DNA of 19,920 nucleotides from DASZGI01 sp035938995 (GTDB taxonomy: Bacteria > Actinomycetota > Actinomycetes > Streptomycetales > Catenulisporaceae): the NCBI RefSeq assembly GCF_035938995.1, contig NZ_DASZGI010000252.1, positions 1 through 19,920 on the forward strand, given 5' to 3'. Below the pieces are notes generated by a model that was not told the origin of the DNA, made no database searches, and saw only the letters and a list, made by a program, of their open reading frames with translations. The position numbers and the translations under genes are program-made. Below are positions 7,802 through 14,721 of this stretch, piece by piece (position 1 is the first letter of the stretch; the number at the start of each line of letters is the position of its first letter).

Positions 7802-8657
7802 GTTCCCTCCTGATGAAGATGAGGGTGCCGGCGACGAAGGCGACAAGGGCCCAGGCGGTGCCCTGCGCGAGCCAGGAGAGCGGCGGCGTCGTGTTGTAGA
7901 CGAGGGCGTCGTCCCAGGTCCCGATGATCGGTGAGAGCGGGTTGAGGCCGATCGCGTGCGCCCGCAGGCTCTTCGGGGCCAGGCTCCCCAGGTCGAACAG
8001 CACCGGGGACAGGAACAGCCAGATCCGGGTGACGTAAGGCAGGAAGTTGGAGAAGTCGCGGAAGTAGACCTGCGCGGTCGCGCACATGAAGCCGAGCCCG
8101 GCCCCGAAGAGGGTCATCTCGATGAAGGCGGGCAGCGCCCAGAAGGCGTCGAAACCCCAGGACAGCCGCTGGATGGTGTGCACCGCGAGGAGCACGATCA
8201 TGCTCGGGAGGAACCGCATGAAGGCGATGACGATCTGGGTGATCGGCAGCACCAGGCGGGGCAGCCGGCTGTTGAGGATCAGCCGGCTGCTGCCGATGAT
8301 CGAGCCGGCCGACTGGCTCAGGATGCCGGAGAAGAAGTTGTAGAGGAACAACCCGGCCAGCAGCATCGTGAAGAAGTTCCGCGCGTGGCTGCCGTTCCGG
8401 AGGATGTCGACGAGCAGGTAGTAGACGAGGCCGAGCAGCAGCGGGTTCAGGACCAGCCAGAGCTGCCCGAACGCATTGAGGTAGTTCTGCGCGCGCAGGG
8501 TGCACCGGGCGAGTTCGTAGACGAATTCGCGGCGGGCCCACAGCTCCGGCAGGTACGTGCGCAGGCGCGGCACTCCGGAGCGGCGGGACCGGAACACATG
8601 GTGCTCCAGCGGGCCGTCCGCGGCGACGGCCCGGGGCGGGGATTGCGTATCAAGCAT
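7779..8657 (-). CDS. wzm: ABC-2 polysaccharide export permease (Wzm/TagG-like)
   Basis: A 292-residue inner-membrane protein of the ABC-2 family that forms the channel for the Wzt-like ATPase. A cytoplasmic N-terminus with an amphipathic segment (RTYLPELWARREFVYELARC) leads into about six membrane helices, the first near FGQLWLVLNPLLLGLVYYLL. The second-helix region FFTMLLAGLFLYNFF and the later CATAQVYFRDFSNFLPYVTRIWLF region are typical of Wzm/TagG proteins. The ATG overlaps the upstream 187-residue gene by 8 bp, and its own 3' end overlaps the ATPase gene by 23 bp, so the three are probably co-translated. Presence of the pair implies that the polymer is completed inside the cell before export, rather than by a Wzx/Wzy system. 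Confidence 0.9.
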   Translation of the reverse strand: MLDTQSPPRAVAADGPLEHHVFRSRRSGVPRLRTYLPELWARREFVYELARCTLRAQNYLNAFGQLWLVLNPLLLGLVYYLLVDILRNGSHARNFFTMLLAGLFLYNFFSGILSQSAGSIIGSSRLILNSRLPRLVLPITQIVIAFMRFLPSMIVLLAVHTIQRLSWGFDAFWALPAFIEMTLFGAGLGFMCATAQVYFRDFSNFLPYVTRIWLFLSPVLFDLGSLAPKSLRAHAIGLNPLSPIIGTWDDALVYNTTPPLSWLAQGTAWALVAFVAGTLIFIRREREFSVRL

Positions 8658-9213
8658 CGATGTCGATTCCGGTGGCGGTGGGTGAAGCGGGCGCGGGCGC
8701 GGGGGTGGGGGCCGTGGCGGGGGTGGAATCCATGGCCGTGGTGGCAGTGGGGGTGGCGACCGGCTCGCGGTCGGCGTAAGGGGTGCGGTCCAACTCGAAG
8801 CCCACCGTCAGCCCCGGGTGGCGCTTGGCCAGGTGCCAGCCGATCGGGATGGCGTGGGAGTCGCAGATCACCAGCTGTTCCACGGCGGACCAGTCCACCT
8901 GCCGGACCACCTGCGCCCGGGTGACCCGCCACATCACGTACGGCCGCAGCAGCCGGTACAACTTGCTGAACACCTTGTTGTAGGCCGCGGCGGACACGCC
9001 CCGTACTACGCGGCCCAACCGGTTCAGCGGGTGACGCTCCTCGCCCGCCTGGAGCGTGTAGAGCGTGACGCGCCGGTCGAGGCCCTCCCGCTGCCACGAC
9101 TCCGCGTCCACGGCGACCAGGCCCACGTCCACGCCCCGCGCCAGCAGGAAGTCCGCCGAGCCGCACACCGCCCTGGCCCGCGTGGTCCCGATCGCCAACA
9201 ACAGCACGCTCAT
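8650..9213 (-). CDS. Unrecognised 187-residue protein, resembling an isolated GT-B N-terminal half
   Basis: I cannot name a family. Residues 1-145 look like one alpha/beta domain: a beta-strand start (SVLLLAIGTTRA), a second strand (VDVGLVAVDA, 28-37), a basic helical stretch (66-106) and LVICDSHAIPIGWHLAKRHPG (114-134), which resembles the D-x-H segment and following helix of GT4 acceptor domains. No C-terminal sugar-nucleotide-binding half follows, only a 37-residue Thr/Pro/Ala tail. The frame is open for 85 codons upstream, but the ATG at 9213 is chosen. It overlaps the preceding glycosyltransferase stop as ATGA, has GGGAG 5 bases before it, and begins directly with a beta strand. Overlap with the permease gene (8 bp) suggests a partner of export or of a neighbouring glycosyltransferase. 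A truncated transferase is also possible. Confidence 0.72.
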   Translation of the reverse strand: MSVLLLAIGTTRARAVCGSADFLLARGVDVGLVAVDAESWQREGLDRRVTLYTLQAGEERHPLNRLGRVVRGVSAAAYNKVFSKLYRLLRPYVMWRVTRAQVVRQVDWSAVEQLVICDSHAIPIGWHLAKRHPGLTVGFELDRTPYADREPVATPTATTAMDSTPATAPTPAPAPASPTATGIDIDA

Positions 9214-10475
9214 GCCTGCTCCCTCGCCGGTGCCCAGTTCCTCTCGGCGCTGTCGCCGACCCCGTAGATCCCGGCCAGCCGCTGCGCGACCGCCCGCGCC
9301 CCGTAGCGGCCGATCAGCTCGGCGCGGGCCCGGTCCGGATCGAGCCCCGCCATCTGCTGCGCGAGCCGCCGGAATCCGTCCACGATCACGTCCGGATCGT
9401 CGCTGACGTCGATCAGCAGGCCGGCCACCCCGTCCAGGCCGCCCAGCGTCTCCTCGGGACCGCCGCACCGGGTCACCAGCACCGGCATGCCGGAGCCGAC
9501 CGCCTCAACGGTGGTCATCCCGAAGGTCTCGGACTTGCTCGGGTGCACCAGCAGATCGTGCGCGTGCAAGAACTCGAAGACGCGCTGCGGCGGGACCGCG
9601 TCGTGGAAGACGACCCGGTCGGCGACGCCCAGCTCCGCGGTACGGGCGCGCAGCGGATCGACGAGCGGCCCGGAGCCGAGGATGGTCAGCCGCAGCGCGG
9701 GCTCGTCCTTCGCCGCCACGCCGAACGCCTCGACCAGCTCGGGGACGCCCTTGGCCGCCGCGACCTTGCCGACGTAGATCCACTTGTGCAGCTCGGTGAC
9801 GGGCTTCGGGCGCACCGGCATCGCCTCGATGTCCACGGCGTTAGGCACGACGTGGATCTTGCCGGTGTGGCCGGGGAACTCCCCGGCGAGCTCCCGCCGC
9901 AGCTTCTCGCTGACGCAGAGCACTGCGTCAGCCCGGTCCATCACCTCGGCGTACAGGGCGCGGGAGCGCGGCTGGCCGAGGATCCGGCCGAGGAACGAGG
10001 CGTGCTCGGTCACCACGATCCGGGCGTCCGGGCGGGCGAACCGGTGGGCGAGCCAGCCCCCGTAGATGCCGACGTGCCCGTGCACGATGTCTGCCTCGAA
10101 CCTGCCGCCCGGCAGTACCGGCGCGAGCGCGGACTCGTGACTGTGCGCCCATGTCGCGTAGTCCCGCTTCGGCGTCACCGGCGTCGGGATGTCGGTGACC
10201 CAGTACCCTTCGTCGGTCCACCGGGCGGTGAAGTCGATCCGGCGACTCGGCCCGGAGGTCAGCGCCGCGTACGCCTTGCCGACCAGCTGCGCCTGCACCG
10301 GGTCGGCCGGGCCGGTCCAGTCCTCGGTGTTGTAGAGGTCCACCCGGTCGAAGAGGCCGCGCACGGCCGCCGTCGTGGCCTGCACGAACGATCCGGCGAA
10401 CGGGCGCTGGAGGGTCGGGTGCCACGGCGTGGTGACGGCGAGCCGGGCCAGCGGCTCAGCGCTCTGATCAGGCAT
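9210..10475 (-). CDS. GT4 family glycosyltransferase
   Basis: A 421-residue GT-B glycosyltransferase. The N-terminal acceptor domain has the HGHVGIYGG loop (132-140) and VTEHASF (155-161), and the linker has VPNAVD (210-215). The donor domain starts at KWIYVGKVAAAKGVPELVEAF and carries a perfect EX7E pair, Glu316 and Glu324, in SKSETFGMTTVEAVGSGMP. These are the features of retaining GT4 enzymes. The ATG at 10475 follows the previous gene stop by 3 bp, with only a weak GGGGCGG upstream; its stop overlaps the next start as ATGA. As the second gene of the main unit it probably builds the polysaccharide backbone or linkage unit. Sugar specificity is not readable. Confidence 0.87.
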   Translation of the reverse strand: MPDQSAEPLARLAVTTPWHPTLQRPFAGSFVQATTAAVRGLFDRVDLYNTEDWTGPADPVQAQLVGKAYAALTSGPSRRIDFTARWTDEGYWVTDIPTPVTPKRDYATWAHSHESALAPVLPGGRFEADIVHGHVGIYGGWLAHRFARPDARIVVTEHASFLGRILGQPRSRALYAEVMDRADAVLCVSEKLRRELAGEFPGHTGKIHVVPNAVDIEAMPVRPKPVTELHKWIYVGKVAAAKGVPELVEAFGVAAKDEPALRLTILGSGPLVDPLRARTAELGVADRVVFHDAVPPQRVFEFLHAHDLLVHPSKSETFGMTTVEAVGSGMPVLVTRCGGPEETLGGLDGVAGLLIDVSDDPDVIVDGFRRLAQQMAGLDPDRARAELIGRYGARAVAQRLAGIYGVGDSAERNWAPAREQA

Positions 10476-10478
10476 CGG

Positions 10479-11807
10479 TCACCGCCCCGCCAGCGCGCGC
10501 AGCCGCGCCTCGAACGGCGCGAGCGTGTTCTCGCGGGTGTAGCGCTCGGCATGCGCGAGCGCCGCCGCGAAGTCCGGCTCGGCCAGGTCGCGTGCCGCCT
10601 TCCCGGCCGCCACCATCGAGTTCGCCACCGTCTGCGCGTCCAGCCGGTCGACGCCGAACCACAGCGGATGCCCTGTCAGCACGTCGACCGCGGCGATGTC
10701 GGGGGAATGCACGGACACGATCGGCTTTCCCGTCGCCATGTACTCGAAGACCTTGCCGGAGGTGACGTAGCGCGCGCCGGGGACGCAGAAAACGAGCGCG
10801 TCGAGGCTGTGGTAGGCCCGTCCGACGTCGGTCTTGGCGAGCGGTCCGTGATAGGTCACGCCGAGGTCTTCGCGCAGCGGGATCTGGTCGAGCAGCGGAT
10901 CAGCAGACTGTTTGAAAAAGCCGAGGTGGCCGTACAGCTCGAGCGTCGCGTCGGCCAGTTCGGGGTGCGCGCGGGCGATCCGCCACGCGTCGAAGAGCAC
11001 GCGCAGCGGCATCGCCTCGGTGATCGTGCCGAGGTAGCCGAAGCGCAGCGGGCGACCGCTGGCCGGTCCCGGATAGGCGGCGCGGCCGAGGATCTCCGGC
11101 TCCCAGCCGTTGGGGACCACGTCCATCTGTGCGGCTGCGGCCGGGTACCGCTCGGCGTGCCAGCCGCGCAGACCTTCGTTCACGAACACGGTCAGCGCAG
11201 AGCGCTCCAAGGTGCGTCGCTCCCACGCCCACGCCGGGTGCCCGTCAGGGTACTTATGCTCCTCGGTGAACTGGTTGAACGTCCACGCATCGCGGTAGTC
11301 GAGCACGTACGGCACACCGGTGAGCTTGCGAAACCAGTACGCGGCCGCGAACGAGGCGAACGGGTTCCCGGTGGCCAGCACCAGGTCGAAGCGCTTGTGG
11401 GCGTGCTCGCGCAGAGCACGCGCGATGACGTGCGGAATCCACGAGGCGTAGTGCTCCGGGAAGAAGTGCCGCTGCGTCCAGTTGTAGCCGGCGTTGGCGA
11501 GGATCGGCATGTTCGCGCGGAACCGCCCGTACCGGCGGATGTCCCGCTCCCACCGGAAATAGCCCATGCCGGGGCGCCGCACCTTGATCCGCTCGTCCAC
11601 GCCCTGTTCGAGCGACGGGTCGACGCTGCCGATGTAGCGGGTGAAGAACTCCCGCGGCGCCGTGTGGACCGTCACGTCCCATCCGGCCGCGGCGAGGTGC
11701 TCGGCCGTGGCCCGCGCCCGGTAGACCCCGCTGGACCGGCTCGGCGGAAAGAAAAAGGCCAGATAGAGAATCCGGGGTGACCGCACGGTGCGTGTTCGGG
11801 ATGTCAT
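10479..11807 (-). CDS. GT4-like glycosyltransferase, first gene of the main unit
   Basis: A 442-residue GT-B protein. The N-terminus AFFFPPSRSSGVYRARATAEHL (17-38) is typical of bacterial transferases that start with a strand followed by PP and a glycine-containing turn. DYRDAW (170-175) and VNEGL (209-213) mark the acceptor domain. FGYLGTITEAMP (256-267) opens the donor domain, and GKVFEYMATGKPIVS (351-365) is the E-containing donor-site helix. A classical EX7E is not intact, because the first glutamate is replaced by the GARYVTSGKVFEY context. The same is seen in other wall-glycan transferases of this type. It is the promoter-proximal gene of the ten-gene unit, next to the 252-bp divergent region. 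No strong ribosome binding site precedes the ATG, so the start could be slightly internal (GTG at 11786). Confidence 0.8.
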   Translation of the reverse strand: MTSRTRTVRSPRILYLAFFFPPSRSSGVYRARATAEHLAAAGWDVTVHTAPREFFTRYIGSVDPSLEQGVDERIKVRRPGMGYFRWERDIRRYGRFRANMPILANAGYNWTQRHFFPEHYASWIPHVIARALREHAHKRFDLVLATGNPFASFAAAYWFRKLTGVPYVLDYRDAWTFNQFTEEHKYPDGHPAWAWERRTLERSALTVFVNEGLRGWHAERYPAAAAQMDVVPNGWEPEILGRAAYPGPASGRPLRFGYLGTITEAMPLRVLFDAWRIARAHPELADATLELYGHLGFFKQSADPLLDQIPLREDLGVTYHGPLAKTDVGRAYHSLDALVFCVPGARYVTSGKVFEYMATGKPIVSVHSPDIAAVDVLTGHPLWFGVDRLDAQTVANSMVAAGKAARDLAEPDFAAALAHAERYTRENTLAPFEARLRALAGR

Positions 11808-12059
11808 CGTCTCAGAGCGTCGCGGGGCGGGGCGGGGGGTGAACGGTGCAACTTTTCAAGTGAAGTCTTAACGGGAGGTGGACGGAAATGGATTCGAAAC
11901 TGTCATCTCGTCAACGAGTCGACACGGAGAGCCGGAGGTAAATGAACCGGAAATGAACAATCGTCAGACGTGCGGCGTCATTCAGAGAATTGATCCACGA
12001 TTTCCCGCCCCGGCCAACGCCGAAGAGCCCGTTTCCCGCTGACCGCCTATGATCCCCGG
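11808..12059. promoter_or_regulatory. Divergent control region between the main unit and the epimerase gene
   Basis: This 252-bp region is visibly more AT-rich than the genes and must drive both directions. On the plus side TATGAT at 12048-12053 is a near-perfect -10 and ends 6 bases before the GTG at 12060. On the minus side TTGACG (11914..11909) matches a -35, but I find no good -10 at the right distance. It overlaps a perfect 5-bp inverted repeat CTCGT-ca-ACGAG (11907-11918), a possible operator. Two very short plus-strand frames (11888-11941 and 11953-12042) are also present; I do not call them genes. Confidence 0.55.
12048..12053 (+). promoter_or_regulatory. -10 hexamer TATGAT for a leaderless epimerase mRNA
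   Basis: TATGAT matches five of six bases of TATAAT. Six bases (12054-12059) separate it from the GTG, so transcription should begin at the start codon itself. No Shine-Dalgarno sequence is present, which agrees with a leaderless transcript. No clear -35 is visible. Confidence 0.6.
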
Positions 12060-13133
12060 GTGAGGATTTTGAGCGTGGTCGGCGCCCGGCCGCAGTTCGT
12101 CAAGCTCGCCCCGATCGCCGCGGCGGTCGGGGCGGCCGGGCACGACCACGTGATCGTGCACACCGGGCAGCACTACGACCCGGAGCTGTCCGAGGTCTTC
12201 TTCACCGGCCTCGGCATCCCCGAGCCGGACGAGCGGCTCGGCATCGGCTCCGGCAGCCACGGGGTGCAGACGGGCGCGATGCTCGGCGCGCTCGATCCCG
12301 TGCTGTCGAGGTACGTCCCCGACTGGGTCCTGGTCTACGGCGACACGAACTCGACGATCGCCGGTGCGCTGAGCGCGGTGAAGCTGCACCTCCCGATCGC
12401 CCATCTCGAGGCGGGCCTGCGCTCCTTCAACCGGCGGATGCCCGAGGAGCACAACAGGGTGCTGACCGACCACACCGCGGACCTGCTGCTCGCCCCGACG
12501 CCTCAGGCGGTGACGAACCTCGAACGCGAAGGGCTCGGGGAGCGCACGGTCCTGGTCGGCGACGTCATGGTGGACGCGTGCCTGCGGGCCCGCGAACTCG
12601 CCCTCGCGTTCGACGCCGTCGAGCCGCCTGCCCCGGGGATCGATCCGCACGCGCCGTACCTGGTGGCCACCATCCATCGGGCCGAGAACACCGACGAACC
12701 CGAGCGGCTCGCCGCGGTGGTGGCCGCGTTGGCCGCGCTGCCCGTGCCGGTGGCCCTGCTCGCGCATCCGAGGCTGCGGGCCCGCGCCGAGGAATTCGGC
12801 GTCGAACTCGCGACCGGCGCGATCAGCCCCGGATCGCCGCTGCCCTACGCCCAGATGGTCGCCGCGGTCAGCGGATCCGCAGGCGTCGTCACGGATTCCG
12901 GCGGTCTGCAGAAGGAGGCTTACCTGCTCGGCCGGCCGTGCACGACGGTGCGGACCGAGACGGAGTGGCCTGAGACGCTCGCCGACGGGTGGAACATGCT
13001 GGCCGAGGTCGGCGACCCGGCATTCGCACGTGCCGCGACCCGTCCCGCTCCCGCCATGCCGCCCGGTGCGCCCTTCGGCGACGGCCGCGCGGCGGAGCGG
13101 GTGGTCAAGGAACTCGAACGAGCGGCTCGCTGA
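12060..13133 (+). CDS. wbpI: UDP-N-acetylhexosamine 2-epimerase (WecB/WbpI family)
   Basis: A 357-residue cytoplasmic non-hydrolysing 2-epimerase that inverts C2 of a UDP-2-acetamido sugar. Visible motifs are GARPQFVKLAP (8-18), GDTNST with Asp95 (94-99), HLEAGLRSFNRRMPEEHNR (115-133), TIHRAEN with His206, and TDSGGLQKE (278-286) followed by RTETEWPET (298-306). Length and motif order are complete. Given the WbpA/B/E/D set next door, the likely job is conversion of UDP-GlcNAc3NAcA to UDP-ManNAc3NAcA (WbpI). A WecB-like role making UDP-ManNAc is the alternative. It is the only sugar gene on the opposite strand and has its own leaderless promoter. Its 3' end overlaps the convergent glycosyltransferase gene by 29 bp. 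Confidence 0.88.
   Translation: MRILSVVGARPQFVKLAPIAAAVGAAGHDHVIVHTGQHYDPELSEVFFTGLGIPEPDERLGIGSGSHGVQTGAMLGALDPVLSRYVPDWVLVYGDTNSTIAGALSAVKLHLPIAHLEAGLRSFNRRMPEEHNRVLTDHTADLLLAPTPQAVTNLEREGLGERTVLVGDVMVDACLRARELALAFDAVEPPAPGIDPHAPYLVATIHRAENTDEPERLAAVVAALAALPVPVALLAHPRLRARAEEFGVELATGAISPGSPLPYAQMVAAVSGSAGVVTDSGGLQKEAYLLGRPCTTVRTETEWPETLADGWNMLAEVGDPAFARAATRPAPAMPPGAPFGDGRAAERVVKELERAAR
13105..13133. other. 29-bp tail-to-tail gene overlap
   Basis: The last 29 bases of the plus-strand epimerase gene and of the minus-strand glycosyltransferase gene coincide. Both frames read to their stop codons here, so the same bases encode two C-termini and no terminator fits between them. Confidence 0.85.
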
Positions 13134-14721
13134 TCGGCGGCACCGGGACCAGTTCCAGGTCTCCGGCCGGGCGTGAGGGTCCGGGCCGCGCGCCGAGCAC
13201 CTCGGAGTAGAGCGCGTCGAGCCGGCTCGCCTGCCCTGCCCACGACGAGTCCGCGCGCGGGTCGTCCGGCCCCTCGTACACGGCCCGGTAGCGCCCGAGG
13301 TCCGCGAGAACCAGGCGCACGGCGGTGACGAGCGAGTCGGCGTCGCCCGCGGTGAACACCTCGCCGACGCCGAGCTTGCGCGTGTGCGCCGCCATCTCGC
13401 GCACGTCGCTGGTCACGATCGGCAGCGCGGCGTGCAAGTACTCGAAGTACTTGGTGATCAGCGAGAGTTCGTGGTTGGGCAGGTGCAGGATCGGGATGAG
13501 GCCGACCGTCGCACTGCTGATATAGGGCACGACCTGGTCGACCGGGACATAGGGCAGGACGTGCAGCCGGCCCGTGACGCCGAGCTCGACCGCGCGCCGG
13601 GTCAGCTTCGAGAGGTCCGGATCCTCCTCGCGCGCGATCAGCGCCAGATGAGCGTCGGGGAGACCGGCGAGCGCCTCGACCGCGGTGACGACGCCGCGCC
13701 GCGGTGACATTCCGCCGCTGTAGAGCAGCAGCGGGACGGCGGGGCCGACGCCGCAGTCCTCGCGGAGGCTGCGCGCGGACTGCGCCGTCTCGGACCGCGC
13801 TGCCTGATCGGCGATCACCGGTGCGTTGAGGATCACGAACGGACGGACGGCGAGGTGGTGGTCTTCGGCCAGCTTGGCGGCGATGCCCTTCGACACGGTG
13901 ACGACCGCGTCGGCGCGGCGGATGTATTCGCGCTCGACGCCGACGAGCATCCGCCGCCGCATCCATGCCCTGACATCGGTGGTCGAGGGCACCTCGATGC
14001 CGCGCAGGTACTCGTGGGCGTCGTAGATCCACCGCACCCGGCGCGTCGGGGTGCTCAGCGTGGCGGCCAGCCGCGCCCCGATGCCGACCATGTGGAAGTC
14101 GTGCGCGTGGATGAGGTCCGGATCGAGGTCGCGCACCACCGGGGCGAGGGCGAGTTCGAGGTCGCCGAACCACGGGTTGAACCAGCGCCAGCCGCCGTAT
14201 CGGTCGGCCAGGCCGAGCGCGGTGCCGACGAGCTTCCGGGCGCCGCCGCCGACCGGGCCCCGGGCCGCGCGCTCGACGACTCCGTCCGCCCGGGGGTGCG
14301 CGGCGAGCCCGGCGCGGATCGTGGCGGATGCCTTCGACCGCAGGCGCCCGCTGGCCGCGGCGTCGCGCGCGGCCAGTTCGGCTCGCGCGTCGCGGTACGC
14401 GGGACGCAGCTCTGCCGCCCGCCGGCCGCCGCGCAGCCGGACCCGCTCGTACCCTGACACGGTCGTCGCGACCGGCACGAGCACGACGTCGGCGGCCCCG
14501 AGCCGGTAGCGCTCGACCTCACCGCCGGTCGCCCGCCCGACCAGAGTCACCGCCCACCCGGCCGCCGCCATGGACCAGGCGATCTTCTGGACCCGCGAAT
14601 CCCCGGCCACCCCGTTGGCGACCAGCATGACGACACGCGGCCGCGCCGCAGTCGCAGCTGCGGTTGAAGCAGCCACGCTCGAAGTAGCCGCAGTTGAAGC
14701 AGCTACTGCGGAATCAGTCAC
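13105..14721 (-). CDS. GT4-like glycosyltransferase with N-terminal Ala/Thr/Ser repeat
   Basis: A 538-residue GT-B protein, longer than its neighbours. After a 26-residue repetitive Ala/Ser/Thr leader, the fold begins at RPRVVMLVANGVAGDSRVQKIA. HAHDFHMVGIG (205-215) and YDAHEYLRG (233-241) mark the acceptor site, and LLYSGGMSPRRGV (332-344) opens the donor domain. PNHELSLITKYFEYLHAALP (415-434) is the donor-site motif with its glutamates. The D-S-R-V, H-A-H-D-F and D-x-H-E elements are shared with the upstream neighbour, so the two are probably related enzymes. The start is the GTG at 14721: it overlaps the upstream stop as GTGA and has AGGAG 4 bases before it, although the frame is open 259 codons further. 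It may sit at the membrane surface and use a sugar from this locus; specificity is unknown. Confidence 0.84.
   Translation of the reverse strand: MTDSAVAASTAATSSVAASTAAATAARPRVVMLVANGVAGDSRVQKIAWSMAAAGWAVTLVGRATGGEVERYRLGAADVVLVPVATTVSGYERVRLRGGRRAAELRPAYRDARAELAARDAAASGRLRSKASATIRAGLAAHPRADGVVERAARGPVGGGARKLVGTALGLADRYGGWRWFNPWFGDLELALAPVVRDLDPDLIHAHDFHMVGIGARLAATLSTPTRRVRWIYDAHEYLRGIEVPSTTDVRAWMRRRMLVGVEREYIRRADAVVTVSKGIAAKLAEDHHLAVRPFVILNAPVIADQAARSETAQSARSLREDCGVGPAVPLLLYSGGMSPRRGVVTAVEALAGLPDAHLALIAREEDPDLSKLTRRAVELGVTGRLHVLPYVPVDQVVPYISSATVGLIPILHLPNHELSLITKYFEYLHAALPIVTSDVREMAAHTRKLGVGEVFTAGDADSLVTAVRLVLADLGRYRAVYEGPDDPRADSSWAGQASRLDALYSEVLGARPGPSRPAGDLELVPVPPISEPLVRVP
14644..14709 (-). 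repeat. 30-bp coding repeat at the start of the 538-residue glycosyltransferase
   Basis: Two copies of a 30-bp unit encode VAASTAATSS and VAASTAAATA (residues 6-15 and 16-25), with a further Ala-rich remnant. On the plus strand this shows as gcggttgaagcagcca and gcagttgaagcagcta 30 bp apart. The unit keeps the frame and adds a flexible low-complexity leader. Confidence 0.7.

Noticed and set aside
9214..9468. 85-codon upstream extension of the 187-residue gene
   Set aside because: It overlaps the C-terminus of the 421-residue transferase in another frame and is Arg/Gly/Ala-rich, while the ATGA junction and GGGAG site support the ATG at 9213.
9543..11780. Very long plus-strand open frame (745 codons) opposite two glycosyltransferase genes
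   Set aside because: It is antisense to two frames with clear GT4 motifs. Its translation is low-complexity Arg/Gly/Val/His-rich with no domain, as expected from GC-rich third positions read backwards.
12920..14173. Minus-strand open frame of 417 codons crossing the epimerase tail
   Set aside because: It is a shifted frame of the 538-residue glycosyltransferase; the translation is Arg/Pro/Ala-rich with no domain.
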